Positions 29,581 through 38,292 of a stretch of DNA of 64,000 nucleotides are shown piece by piece. The notes below the pieces were generated by a model that had not been told where the DNA came from, made no database searches, and saw nothing but the letters and a program-made list of their open reading frames with translations. The stretch covers positions 1,302,001 through 1,366,000 of the forward strand of contig NZ_CP117268.1 of NCBI RefSeq assembly GCF_007000325.2, written 5' to 3'. Position 1 is the first letter of the stretch; each line of letters starts with the position of its first letter. Both the position numbers and the translations under genes were made by a program. Source of the DNA: Rhizobium rhododendri. GTDB taxonomy: Bacteria; Pseudomonadota; Alphaproteobacteria; Rhizobiales; Rhizobiaceae.

Positions 29581-29610
29581 ACTTCACATGTAAAATTCGA
29601 ACTGTAAAGT
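29581..29610. promoter_or_regulatory. Shared operator motif, copy 1
   Basis: ACTTCACAT, 13 bases, then TGTAAAGT. The outer halves form an inverted repeat with one mismatch. The same sequence with the same 13-base spacing occurs at 36745-36774 before the second sugar operon. The surrounding 365-base gap (29444-29808) separates the leftward MalK-type operon from rightward rbsD and is AT-rich in its right half; a longer inverted repeat, CCAAAACTT (29576) with AAGTTTTGG (29614), brackets the motif. Confidence 0.6.
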
Positions 29611-29808
29611 AAAAAGTTTTGGTGACTTGAGTTTATTGCCTAAATGTCTCTATTGAAAAGGTTCTTTTGTCGATCTTAACCTCATTACAGATGCAGGAAA
29701 ATGGATAACCTGGATTTCACTGCGGTGCACACTGGGCCCGGATTGCATGCATCACGATTATTGTGTAATTCGTGAAGTCATGGAGAGCTTTTTCGGGAGG
29801 AAACAGCC

Positions 29809-30249
29809 ATGCTCAAAGGCATAGATCCGGTCATCAGCGCGGAACTCATCCACGTTTTGATGCTGATGGGTCACGGCGATACGCTTGTCGTCTGCGATAT
29901 CAACCATCCGGCCCAGACGATCGCACGGCAGACGACCCATGGCCAGTTGCTGAACATATCGGGATGCGGTCTGGCACGGGCGACTGAAGCAATTTTGACG
30001 CTGATGCCGCTGGATACTTTCGTCGATGCCCCCGTCAAGCGCATGCAGGTGGTCGGCGATCCCGACGGTCAGATGCCGATCTTTCCGGTGATGCAGGCAG
30101 TCTTCGATGCGGCGCAAGGCCGGCCCATCACCGTCGAGGCGCTGGAGCGATTTGCGTTCTATGATGTCGCCAAGCGCGCCTTTGCCATCGTCAGGACGTC
30201 CGATCCCGGACCTTACGGCTGCTTTATCCTGACCAAGGGCGTCATCTAG
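29809..30249 (+). CDS. rbsD: RbsD/FucU family sugar mutarotase
   Basis: A 146-residue cytosolic enzyme of the RbsD/FucU family, which interconverts sugar anomers or furanose/pyranose forms before phosphorylation. Seen: ELIHVLMLMGHGDTLVVCDINHP (with the conserved His and Asp), RMQVVGD, and the C-terminal YGCFILTKGVI. The FucU-like length and AFYDVAKRAFAIVRTSDPGPYG fit fucose/ribose mutarotases. GGGAGGAAACAGCC precedes the ATG. It is divergent from the MalK-type operon, and its stop shares the tetramer CTAG with the stop of the convergent ribokinase. It probably serves one or both ribokinases nearby. Confidence 0.9.
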   Translation: MLKGIDPVISAELIHVLMLMGHGDTLVVCDINHPAQTIARQTTHGQLLNISGCGLARATEAILTLMPLDTFVDAPVKRMQVVGDPDGQMPIFPVMQAVFDAAQGRPITVEALERFAFYDVAKRAFAIVRTSDPGPYGCFILTKGVI

Positions 30250-31133
30250 CCCCGCTCGCTCTCGGGCGTCGAGACCAGCAAAGCGGCCGCCTCGTTGGCA
30301 TGACGCAGCGCGATCTCGATGTCATTGCCCGACGCCATGCCTGCGGCCAGCACGCCGATGAATTCGTCGCCCGCACCGTGAGTGCTCTCGACCTTGATCG
30401 GCAAGCCAGCCATGAATGCCTCCTTGCCATCGGCGTCGGCATAGGCAACCCCTGCTCCGCCGGCGGTCACCACCGCCTGCCGGTAGCTTTTCGACAAGAG
30501 CCGCGCGGCGGCGAGAGCGCCTTCCAGTGTCTCGACCACCGGCACGCCTGCCAGCATTTCCGCCTCGATCCCGTTGACGACGATGACATCGACAAGAAAC
30601 TGGAGCTCGTCCGACAGGGCGCGCGCCGGGGCTGCATTGAGGAGCACCAGGCCGCCCGCATTCCTGACGGCCCGCGCTGCAGCGACGTTGGCCGCATCCG
30701 GCACCTCGTTCTGCAGGACCAGGATCGTTGTCTTTTGCAGCACGTTTGCAGCAGCGGCAATATCGTCATCGCCGAGCGTCAGATTGCTGCCGGATACGAT
30801 GACGGCACCGTAGTCGCCCTCGGCGTCGAAGATGGCGACACTCATGCCGGTGGACAGCGACGCTTTTCGCCGTACGAACCGGGCGTCGACCTTTTTACGC
30901 TCGAGGTTGGCAAGCAGCGCATGGCCGAAATCGTCATCGGCGACAGCGCCGATCATGGCGGTCGCAACGCCGGTGCGGGCGGCTGACACCGCCTGGTTGC
31001 CCCCTTTGCCGCCGCTCTTCGGGTGCCACGACACGCCTGTGATGGTTTCGCCCTTGCGCGGTCGCGCAGGTCCATTCACGGCGATATCGTAATGCAGGCT
31101 TCCGAACACGGTCACGAGGGGCAAAGACGTCAT
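30246..31133 (-). CDS. Second ribokinase-family sugar kinase
   Basis: A 295-residue PfkB/ribokinase-family enzyme with PKSGGKGGNQAVSAARTG, the mid-chain VVNGIEAEMLAG and the C-terminal THGAGDEFIGVLAAGMA. The usual DTTGAGDAF is changed to ESTHGAGDEF; the catalytic Asp of GAGD is kept. The ATG at 31133 overlaps the RpiR stop by four bases (ATGA), showing translational coupling, and a long upstream in-frame extension is therefore rejected. It closes the leftward isomerase/RbsBAC/RpiR operon. The altered motif suggests a substrate other than ribose. Confidence 0.87.
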   Translation of the reverse strand: MTSLPLVTVFGSLHYDIAVNGPARPRKGETITGVSWHPKSGGKGGNQAVSAARTGVATAMIGAVADDDFGHALLANLERKKVDARFVRRKASLSTGMSVAIFDAEGDYGAVIVSGSNLTLGDDDIAAAANVLQKTTILVLQNEVPDAANVAAARAVRNAGGLVLLNAAPARALSDELQFLVDVIVVNGIEAEMLAGVPVVETLEGALAAARLLSKSYRQAVVTAGGAGVAYADADGKEAFMAGLPIKVESTHGAGDEFIGVLAAGMASGNDIEIALRHANEAAALLVSTPESERG

Positions 31134-32005
31134 AAAGGTCGCTCTTTCCGTTTGGATGTAACTGCGGACATGGTCCGGTCGAGGTTTCGTTCGGCAGCCT
31201 GATAATCGCGTTGGGCGACCGACACGAAGATGGCGTCGAGGATATTCAGCTGCGCTATGCGGGCTGCAGCATTTTCGCCCATCAGGGGCGAACCCTGGGC
31301 GGTCGAACACAGCACCACGTCTGCGGATTGCGCCAGGGCAGAAGAATTGTAGTTGGTGATGGCAATCGTCCGGGCGCCGTTGCGGCGCGCAAGCTGGATC
31401 GCCTCGATCACTGCCGTCGTATTTCCCGAATGGGAAAACCCGATGGCGATATCGCCGTCGCCGAGCAACGATGCCGACATCAGCATCATGTGGCTGTCGT
31501 CGAACATATTCGCCCGCACGCCGATCCGCAGGAATTTGTGTGCGACATCCCGGGCAATCTGTGCCGATCCGCCGACGCCATAGAAATCGCGCTGTCTTGC
31601 GCGGTGTATGAGGTCGGAGGCCCGGTCAAACGCCTCCATGTCCAGGATCGACAGCGTTTCCTCAAGCGCATTAATGGATGTGCGGAACACCTTCTGGACA
31701 ATTTCCTGAGACGTATCGTCTGCCGACAGTTCCTGATGCATCTCGGCCGTCGGCTGGCGGTTGTACTGGCTAACAGCGGTGCGGAAATCGCGGTATCCTG
31801 CAAATCCGAGCTTCTTGGTGATTTTCACCACCATGGCTTCCGAGACGCCGGCATCGTCGGCGATCTGCTTCAGCGACGTGCTGTCGCTGAAGTCACGGAG
31901 GGCGAAGACGGTATCGACGACCTTTGCTTCGAGTGGTGTCAGCAGCGGCATCATCATCCGGATGCGTGGGCCAACAGCCTTAGTATCGAAGCTTTCGGTA
32001 TTCAT
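31130..32005 (-). CDS. RpiR/MurR family transcriptional regulator with SIS domain
   Basis: A 291-residue regulator: N-terminal helix-turn-helix (SLKQIADDAGVSEAMVVKITKKLGFAGYRDFR) and a C-terminal SIS sugar-phosphate-binding domain (DFYGVGGSAQIARDVAHKFLRIG, AIGFSHSGNTTAVIEA). Such proteins sense phosphosugars. Its start overlaps the permease stop by four bases (ATGA at 32002-32005) and its stop overlaps the ribokinase start, so it is made within the operon it likely controls. The motif shared by 29581-29610 and 36745-36774 is the best candidate for its operator, which would make both sugar transporters one regulon. Confidence 0.9.
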   Translation of the reverse strand: MNTESFDTKAVGPRIRMMMPLLTPLEAKVVDTVFALRDFSDSTSLKQIADDAGVSEAMVVKITKKLGFAGYRDFRTAVSQYNRQPTAEMHQELSADDTSQEIVQKVFRTSINALEETLSILDMEAFDRASDLIHRARQRDFYGVGGSAQIARDVAHKFLRIGVRANMFDDSHMMLMSASLLGDGDIAIGFSHSGNTTAVIEAIQLARRNGARTIAITNYNSSALAQSADVVLCSTAQGSPLMGENAAARIAQLNILDAIFVSVAQRDYQAAERNLDRTMSAVTSKRKERPL

Positions 32006-32982
32006 CCTCGTCCCCTTGTGGCGCGATCGATCATCATTGCCACAAGGATTATAAGGCCAGTGGCGAGCAGTTGATAGAAGGCCTGCACATTCATCAGGGT
32101 AAGACCGTTGCGCATCGCGCCGAGGATGATCGCCCCGAGGATTGTCCCAAGCACGCTCCCCTTGCCGCCCATCAGCGAAGCGCCGCCAATGGCAGAGGCC
32201 GCAATCGCGTCGAGTTCCCAGAGATTGCCGAGGATCGGTTCGGCAGCACCGAGGCGGCCGACAAGGATCAGGGCAGCCAGTGCCGCAAGCGCGCCGGAAA
32301 TGACATAGGCGGTGATCTTGGTGCGGGCGATGGGGACGCCGGCGACGTAGGCTGCTTCCTCGTTGCCGCCAACGGCCAGGAGATATTCGCCGATCGGCGT
32401 CTTTTTCAACAGGACCCATGCCGCAACTGCCACGACTGCGACGATCCAGACAGGCGTCGGCAAGCCCAGGAGGTTGCCATTGAACAGGCTGCGGAAGCCG
32501 ACAGGAATGCCGAGCACGGGATTGCCGCCGGTGTAGATCAGCGCAATCGCCCTGTAGGTGCTGAGCGTACCGAGCGTGACGATGAACGGCTGCAGCCCGA
32601 CATAGGCGACAAGCACGCCGTTGATGAAACCGCAGACGGCGCCGATGCCGATGCCGGCAAGGATCGCCAGCGGGATCGGAACGCCCGAAAGCAGCATTGT
32701 TGCCGATATAACAGCCGCGATGGCAGCCGTCGGGCCCACCGAAAGATCGATGCCGCCGGAGATGATGACCAGGGTCATGCCGAGCGCGAGGCAGGCATTG
32801 ATGCTGGACTGCTGCAGGATATTGACGAGGTTGCGTTCGGAGATGAAGCCCGGGACGATCGCTGCAAACACCGCCAGAATGACGATCAGTCCGATCAGGG
32901 TGCCGGCGTCACGCAGCGAAAAGGAGAAGCGGCCGAACCCGGAGGAAAGCTTTGTCGCATCGGCGGGTGACGTATGGTTCAT
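32002..32982 (-). CDS. Sugar ABC transporter permease, RbsC type
   Basis: A 326-residue permease of the ribose/xylose (BPD_transp_2) class with roughly ten hydrophobic segments. Family hallmarks: NLVNILQQSSINACLALGMTLVIISGGIDLSVG near the N-terminus, GLQPFIVTLGTLSTYRAIALIYTGGNPV, and the cytoplasmic-loop region YVAGVPIARTK. The C-terminal GASLMGGKGSVLGTILGAIILG is characteristic. It starts 25 bases after the ATPase stop. Confidence 0.92.
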   Translation of the reverse strand: MNHTSPADATKLSSGFGRFSFSLRDAGTLIGLIVILAVFAAIVPGFISERNLVNILQQSSINACLALGMTLVIISGGIDLSVGPTAAIAAVISATMLLSGVPIPLAILAGIGIGAVCGFINGVLVAYVGLQPFIVTLGTLSTYRAIALIYTGGNPVLGIPVGFRSLFNGNLLGLPTPVWIVAVVAVAAWVLLKKTPIGEYLLAVGGNEEAAYVAGVPIARTKITAYVISGALAALAALILVGRLGAAEPILGNLWELDAIAASAIGGASLMGGKGSVLGTILGAIILGAMRNGLTLMNVQAFYQLLATGLIILVAMMIDRATRGRG

Positions 32983-33007
32983 GATGAGCTCCTATACTTT
33001 TCAGCGC

Positions 33008-34531
33008 TCACGCAGCCGGAGCTGACATGGGGGATTGACTGACGCCGGGAATGGCATGGGCGACGATGGCGCTTTCGGACAAATCGGCGCGCTCGATCTC
33101 TGCGGCAATCCGCCCCTCGCGCATGACAAGCACCCGGTCGGAGAGACGAATGACTTCTGGCAGCTCGGAGGAGACAACGATGATCGAGTGACCGTCGGCG
33201 GCCAGGGCCTCGATCAGCTGGTAGATTTCCGACTTCGCTCCGACATCGATGCCGCGCGTGGGTTCGTCGAACAACAATATCTGCGATTTGGCCGCCAGCC
33301 AGCGCGCAATGATCGCCTTCTGCTGGTTGCCGCCGCTGAATAGCCGGATGGGCCGGTCCAGCTGGAAAGGCCGCAGGTTGACACGGCGCAGCAGGTCGGT
33401 CGCTGTCGCCCGAAGCTTGCCATTGCGGATGATACCCGCCTTTGAAAAGCTGCCCAAGGACGCAAGCGCCATATTGTTGGTCACCGAGCGACCGGGAATG
33501 ATGCCTTCGCGCTTGCGCTCTTCTGGCACAAGGCCGATGCCGGCAGCGATGGCGTCGCGCGGGCTGCGCAGAGGAAGCGGCTTCCCGTCGATTTCGACCG
33601 AGCCCGAGATGATACGGTCAACGCCGGCGAGCAGGCGCAGCAGTTCGGTGCGTCCGGAGCCGACGAGCCCGGCCACGCCGAGCACTTCGCCCCGGTGCAG
33701 CCGAAACGAGGCATCGCTAATCTTGGTCGCCGAAGACAGGCTCTTGGCCTCGAGCTTCACCGTGGTCGTGGCATGCGACACATGCTTTTCCTGCATCAGC
33801 TGGCGGCCGACCATCATGGTGATGACATCCTGGTGGGATGCCGTGCGGATATCGACGCGACCGACCAGCTTGCCATCGCGCATGACGCTGGCGCCCTGAC
33901 AGATCTGGAACACTTCGTCCATCTTGTGCGAGACGTAGATGATCGAGACGCCGGTCGCGGCAAGATTGGCGATGACCTCGGCGAGCTTTTCGAACTCGCT
34001 GGGTGTCAGGCTCGAAGTCGGTTCGTCCATTGCGATGATCTTGGCGCGGTCGAGCAGCGCACGGCCGATCTCGACGATCTGGCGCTGGGCGACCTTCAGC
34101 GTCGATATCGGCGCTGCCGGATCGATGGTCGGGTCGATCATCGCCAGCGCTTCGGCGGCCCTGCGTTCCTGCTCGTGCCGTGCGACGAAAATGCCGCCGG
34201 CCTTGGTCAGGGGATGGCCGAGAAACATGTTCTGGGCGACGCTGAGATGCGGCACCTGCTGCAGTTCCTGGTGGATCATGGCAATGCCGGCCAGGCGGGC
34301 GTCGGACGGGTTGCGGAAGGAGACCGCCTCGCCATCAACGAATACGCTGCCGCTGGTTGGCCGGAACACGCCGGACAAGATGCGAAGAAGCGTGGATTTT
34401 CCGGCGCCGTTTTCCCCGAGAAGCCCGTGGATTTCGCCCGGCGGAACATCGAAGGATATGTCCGACAGGGCAAGGACGCCGGGGAACGACTTGGATATGG
34501 ATTCAAATCTTAGTCTGGGCGTCTGCGTCAT
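33008..34531 (-). CDS. Sugar ABC transporter double ATPase, RbsA type
   Basis: A 507-residue ATPase with two cassettes as in ribose/xylose importers. First: Walker A GENGAGKSTLL, signature LKVAQRQIVEIGRAL, Walker B IIAMDEPTSSLT. Second: a degenerate Walker A (GLVGSGRTELLRLLAG, no lysine), signature SGGNQQKAIIARWL and ILLFDEPTRGIDVGAKSEIY. The loss of the second P-loop lysine is normal in RbsA. The ATG at 34531 comes after the hairpin at 34556-34581; the in-frame 34567 start would begin inside that hairpin. Confidence 0.9.
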   Translation of the reverse strand: MTQTPRLRFESISKSFPGVLALSDISFDVPPGEIHGLLGENGAGKSTLLRILSGVFRPTSGSVFVDGEAVSFRNPSDARLAGIAMIHQELQQVPHLSVAQNMFLGHPLTKAGGIFVARHEQERRAAEALAMIDPTIDPAAPISTLKVAQRQIVEIGRALLDRAKIIAMDEPTSSLTPSEFEKLAEVIANLAATGVSIIYVSHKMDEVFQICQGASVMRDGKLVGRVDIRTASHQDVITMMVGRQLMQEKHVSHATTTVKLEAKSLSSATKISDASFRLHRGEVLGVAGLVGSGRTELLRLLAGVDRIISGSVEIDGKPLPLRSPRDAIAAGIGLVPEERKREGIIPGRSVTNNMALASLGSFSKAGIIRNGKLRATATDLLRRVNLRPFQLDRPIRLFSGGNQQKAIIARWLAAKSQILLFDEPTRGIDVGAKSEIYQLIEALAADGHSIIVVSSELPEVIRLSDRVLVMREGRIAAEIERADLSESAIVAHAIPGVSQSPMSAPAA

Positions 34532-34555
34532 GTCTCGGCACCTCTTGTACTCGGA

Positions 34556-34581
34556 GACGCCGGCCATTGCTGGCCGGCGTC
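34556..34581 (-). terminator. Intercistronic hairpin after binding-protein gene
   Basis: Ten-base perfect arms (GACGCCGGCC at 34556-34565 with GGCCGGCGTC at 34572-34581) and a 6-base loop, in the 70-base gap between the leftward binding-protein stop and the ATPase start. Expected to favour binding-protein message over downstream genes. Confidence 0.7.
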
Positions 34582-34601
34582 GGATAACTGGCCGCTGAAT
34601 G

Positions 34602-35666
34602 TCAGGGAGCCTTGGCCGCGTCTTCCATCAGGACGGCGCGGATGGCGGTGTCGTCACCCTGGTAGCGTGCGATGTTGTCCTTGGTGATCAGCGCCTGGGG
34701 CGTTGCGACGACGCGCGGAACCTTCTGGCCGGCAACAAGCCGCAGGGCGGTTTCCAGAGCGACTTCGCCGGTTAGAACCGGGAAGCTGTCGACGGTGCCG
34801 GTGAGTTCGCCGGCCTTGATCGACTTGTAGGCGTCCGAAATGCCGTCGGTGCCGAAGACTGCGACCTTGCCTTGGAGACCGGCCGACTTGACGGCCTCGA
34901 CGATGCCGAGCGCCATGCCGTCATTGTTGGCATAAAAGCCGATCAGATCGGGATGCTGCTGCAGGATGTTGGTGGCAGCGTCGTAGGACGTCTGGCGATC
35001 CCAGTTGCCTGGAACGCTGGCAACCACCTGGAACTTGCCGTTCTGGGTGATCGTCGACTTGAAGCCGTCGGTGCGCTGCACGGCAGCGTAGACACCGGCC
35101 TGGCCTTCGACGATGGCAACCTTGCCACCTTCAGGGCGGTTCTCGATGAACCACTTGGCGACGCGGGCGCCGTTATCGCGCTGGACGTTGCCGACATAGT
35201 GTTCCGCCTGTGGAATGACGGCATCGTTGACGTTGACCACTGGAACATTGGCCGCTTTTGCCTGCTCCATTACCGGCTGCAGGTTGGCATCGGTCTGGGG
35301 CGATACCAGCAGCACGTTGAAGCCCTGCGTAATCAAGCCTTCGGCAATCGTCAACTGGCCGAGCTGGTCACCCTCGCTCTGGGCTGCCTGGTAGGCGACG
35401 GAAACGCCCATCTTTTCGCCGAACTTCTTGTAGCCATCGCCGAGCGAGCGCCAGTATTCGTTGGTCAGCGTCTTGGAGACGGCGCCAGCCTTGGTGCCAG
35501 CGGCTGGCTTGGGCAGCGGGCCTAGCTTCGCATCGAGCTGCGACCAGTCGATGCGGTCCTTCTCGGTGTCCGAATTCAAGGGCGCCAGTTCCTGTGCCAT
35601 GGCGGCGCTGAACAGCAAGGTCGCCGCCAAACCGCCGGCAAGCGTGGTTTTCAGAAAAGTCTTCAT
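34602..35666 (-). CDS. Sugar ABC solute-binding protein, RbsB-like
   Basis: A 354-residue periplasmic protein of the ribose-binding (Peripla_BP_4) type. Sec signal peptide MKTFLKTTLAGGLAATLLFSAAMAQ, then a 50-residue N-terminal extension absent from classical RbsB, then the binding fold: LTIAEGLITQGFNVLLVSPQTDANLQPVMEQAKAANVPVVNVNDA, VAIVEGQAGVYAAVQRTDGFKS and FYANNDGMALGIVEAVKSAG. It lies between the isomerase gene (55 bases upstream) and the RbsA-type ATPase. The extended N-terminus and the TIM-barrel isomerase partner suggest a less common sugar. Confidence 0.9.
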   Translation of the reverse strand: MKTFLKTTLAGGLAATLLFSAAMAQELAPLNSDTEKDRIDWSQLDAKLGPLPKPAAGTKAGAVSKTLTNEYWRSLGDGYKKFGEKMGVSVAYQAAQSEGDQLGQLTIAEGLITQGFNVLLVSPQTDANLQPVMEQAKAANVPVVNVNDAVIPQAEHYVGNVQRDNGARVAKWFIENRPEGGKVAIVEGQAGVYAAVQRTDGFKSTITQNGKFQVVASVPGNWDRQTSYDAATNILQQHPDLIGFYANNDGMALGIVEAVKSAGLQGKVAVFGTDGISDAYKSIKAGELTGTVDSFPVLTGEVALETALRLVAGQKVPRVVATPQALITKDNIARYQGDDTAIRAVLMEDAAKAP

Positions 35667-35721
35667 CGGTTCCTCCCGAATATGAAATGGAAACAGCAGC
35701 GTCTGCGCTGCGGAGATTGCG

Positions 35722-36711
35722 TTATGCTCCCGCGCCGAACATCAATTCCTGGATGACGGCTTGAGCGGAAACAGCATCCTGTCGGTCAATCGCGCCGGAC
35801 AGGCGATTGTCCTGCTCGAGGCGATCCACGACCTTCAGCATCCGCTGCACGGTCTGGATATTCACCTCGCATTCGTGAACCGGATCGAGCCCGGTCATGT
35901 CTGGGAACGTGTCGAAATAGATGGCGCCGTCATAGCCGTCCTTGCGGATCTGGCGCAGCAGCTCGATGGTCTGCAGCGTATGAACCGCGCCCACCATCAG
36001 GCCGTCGTCGCGCTTGGCGTAGCCATCGTTCAGGTGCACACCGAGCACGCGGCTGTAGCGGGCGATCAATGCTGCCGCGAAGGCCGGCTGCTCGTCGGCA
36101 TAGAGCACGTGGGCGAAGTCGAGCGTGACGCCGAGGTTTGGCATATCGACGTCCTTGATCGCCAGCAGCGTCGTCGCGCAGTCGGGCATCAGGCTATAGG
36201 AACGGGGCTCGTTCGGCTTGTACTCGATGCTGATCAGGCAATCCTTGTCATGCTCGCAGACTTCACGAATACCGTCCAATTCGTATTTCCACAGCGTGGC
36301 GTAGTCGGCCTGGAACGCGTAGTCGAAACCGTCCTGGCCAAGCCAGATGGTCATCAGGTTGCTACCGGCTTCACGCGTTGCGTCGATGCCTTTTTTGGTC
36401 AGTTCGATCGCTTCACGACGGACCGCAGCGTCAGGATTGGTGAAAGCGCCGATCTTGAAAGCCGGGTTGGTATAGTAGCGCATAGCAAAGCCGTTGATGG
36501 AAAGGCCGAGATCGTTGATCTTTTTGGCCAGCTCGCGGGGATTTTCCGAAACGTGGTCGGGGTAGTTGAGATCCAGATCCGTCAGGCCCTTCACCTTCGC
36601 GGCCCGGGCGACCATCTGCGAAACGGTTGGCTTGCCGGAAAGGTCCGGCCATTCCGCCTGCGGCCGGGAAGCAAATGAATTGAGGCGGGTGGCGAATTTC
36701 AACTGGGTCAC
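35722..36711 (-). CDS. TIM-barrel sugar isomerase/epimerase
   Basis: A 329-residue xylose-isomerase-like TIM-barrel protein (AP endonuclease family 2 fold). Metal-binding side chains expected in this fold are seen in SIEYKPNEPRSY (Glu), TLDFAHVLYADE (Asp, His), GVHLNDGYAKRDD (His, Asp) and AIYFDTFP (Asp). Members isomerise or epimerise free or phosphorylated ketoses, for example L-rhamnose isomerase relatives. No ATG is available near the N-terminus; GTG at 36711 gives the full first strand. It is the first gene of the six-gene leftward sugar operon, right behind the operator motif at 36745-36774. Together with RbsD and ribokinase it suggests import, isomerisation and phosphorylation of one sugar. 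Confidence 0.85.
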   Translation of the reverse strand: MTQLKFATRLNSFASRPQAEWPDLSGKPTVSQMVARAAKVKGLTDLDLNYPDHVSENPRELAKKINDLGLSINGFAMRYYTNPAFKIGAFTNPDAAVRREAIELTKKGIDATREAGSNLMTIWLGQDGFDYAFQADYATLWKYELDGIREVCEHDKDCLISIEYKPNEPRSYSLMPDCATTLLAIKDVDMPNLGVTLDFAHVLYADEQPAFAAALIARYSRVLGVHLNDGYAKRDDGLMVGAVHTLQTIELLRQIRKDGYDGAIYFDTFPDMTGLDPVHECEVNIQTVQRMLKVVDRLEQDNRLSGAIDRQDAVSAQAVIQELMFGAGA

Positions 36712-36744
36712 TGGACTACGCTCGCATCGTTATCGACCGCGTTT

Positions 36745-36774
36745 ACTTCACATATTTATATTTTTTTGTAAAGT
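36745..36774. promoter_or_regulatory. Shared operator motif, copy 2
   Basis: ACTTCACAT, 13 bases, TGTAAAGT, identical in both half-sites and spacing to 29581-29610. It sits 34-63 bases upstream of the isomerase GTG in a very AT-rich stretch that must hold the operon promoter. The spacer here is nearly all A and T and differs from copy 1, so only the half-sites are conserved, as expected for a protein-binding site. Confidence 0.6.
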
Positions 36775-37812
36775 TATGAAATGTTGTGCTGTGCAACAAA
36801 TCGCTCTTGCGCCGCCGCGCGGCGTGCTTCTTCTCAATAGGCGTTCACAAATGTCATCCTGCACGCGGAGCATTTGGCCCTTAGCTGAAGTCTTCTGTCG
36901 AAGGGCTTGCCCGGTCCTGTGTGGTCGCTGGGGACGTTTTGACAATCGGCGCCCTTCCAAGTCTTCGACTTCTGGACGGGAACGTGGCACTCCGCATGCC
37001 GGTCGGCTTCTGCGCCGGGAACCACGCGTCCTGCCGCGCCTTCCTGCGGGGTTAGCATCGAGATTGCCGTCACGACAAGGGAAGCGAAAACTTGCATACT
37101 CTGGAGGACAAGGCGGCGGAGCTTGACGAGTACAGGCTGCCTAAGGATTCCAAGCTGCCGTTCAATCCCTTGCATCCGGTTCACACGGTCCAGAAGCACG
37201 GTGTCAGCCGACGGTTCCTCGAAGACAGCGTTTGCAAGGGCGGCGACGGCAGCCTCGTGCTCTTGCCTCTCAACGCGCCGAGCCAGCGTTCGGGCGAGGA
37301 CCGGCAGCGGGCAGACCCGCTATCGGCGGCTGACGCCTGGAACTTGGGATACATGAAGGCAGCCTCCCGCGACCTGAAATTTAGCTCCACGTCGCCTGCA
37401 TAGCAGGCCGGACTACGTCGTGGGATCGACGCGGGTTCTGGTTACCTCGGCCAGGAATGCTACCAGACCTTCGATCCTGGGTTCGGTATCGACATCTGAC
37501 TTCCAGACGGGGCGCCTCAGACAGGTGATCGCCTTCTCATGCCGAGGGTGACGCTGAGCATGAAGATGGAAACGTTCTTGAATCTCAGATTCGTCGACAC
37601 AAACACCTCATTCGCTTCAGATCGATGCCGGAGAGGTGACACGCACTGAACCGAAGGAGGATGATCCACCTGAAAGGCCGTGTTGAATTTTCTTATCACC
37701 AGGACAGAAATCGGGCACGATCGCTGTTTGGATGGCGCCCATAGTGCTAGCCGACCCGAAAGCTCGGTGTTTTGGCTACCTCTATGGCCGGGCTTGTTTT
37801 TGTATTTAAGCC
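36775..37812. other. Non-coding or decayed stretch with short unassigned frames
   Basis: About 1 kb without a gene I can support. A leftward frame at 36834-37199 (121 codons, open upstream to about 37319) has a hydrophobic stretch and several cysteines (KGADCQNV, AKCSAC) but no recognisable family. A leftward C-terminal-like frame at 37413-37538 (RPVWKSDVDTEPRIEGLVAF) may be the end of a lost regulator or enzyme gene. Together with the transposase remnants to the right this looks like genomic debris. Confidence 0.4.
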
Positions 37813-37837
37813 GGAACCCATCAGACCTTCGCCCGTT
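37813..37837 (+). promoter_or_regulatory. Candidate EcfG-type general stress promoter
   Basis: GGAAC (37813-37817), 16 bases, CGTT (37834-37837). This matches the -35/-10 consensus of the alphaproteobacterial extracytoplasmic general stress sigma factor (EcfG/RpoE2). It points at the small ORF at 37963, leaving a leader of about 120 bases. Confidence 0.55.
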
Positions 37838-37962
37838 GGGCTTAGCGCGTTCTAGGCGTTGAGCCGAGCGCGATGCACTCGCCGAACGACCTTCATCACT
37901 CTACCACGTGCCGAGCGTTCGCTCGACAAGGCGGAAATTCCATCATTGCGGAGCAGATTCAG

Positions 37963-38160
37963 ATGTCCGAAGAACGAGACCTAGAAATTGCAAAAGAATA
38001 CAGATCGCGAGGCGGCGTAGGCCGATTAATGGAAGATGGTGAAACAATAAGCAGAGACGAGGGCTTGGACCCACCGGAAGCAGACCAATATTGGGAGGAA
38101 TTTATCAATCCCCGCGTGGATGCGGGGGATCACCATGGCATTTTCCAGCACTTGCGCTGA
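37963..38160 (+). CDS. Small hydrophilic protein behind a stress-type promoter
   Basis: A 65-residue, highly charged frame beginning MSEERDLEIAKEYRSRGGVG. ATG 37963 has a GGAG ribosome site 9 bases upstream; a longer frame from 37873 is possible but lacks one. I recognise no family. The last 17 codons run through a hairpin-forming dyad (38108-38133), so the original 3' end may have been replaced when mobile DNA inserted. The EcfG-type promoter upstream is the best argument that the gene is, or was, expressed. Confidence 0.45.
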   Translation: MSEERDLEIAKEYRSRGGVGRLMEDGETISRDEGLDPPEADQYWEEFINPRVDAGDHHGIFQHLR

Positions 38161-38292
38161 CGGGCGTCGCTGAGGCGCGAACCCACACCCACATTCGTAG
38201 CGATCGTGTCCCCCACCGTGGTGTCGCTGACGAGGCGCCAGTGTGTTCCGTTAGGGTCGGGTTGCTTAGAGCCAACCTGAAGGATACCACTG

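Noticed and set aside
36834..37199. Cysteine-containing leftward ORF as a secreted protein gene
   Set aside because: No ribosome site or family match, and it lies in a debris region; described only as an unassigned frame.
38108..38133. CRISPR array
   Set aside because: Only one repeat-like unit; no second copy at spacer distance and no cas genes in the window.
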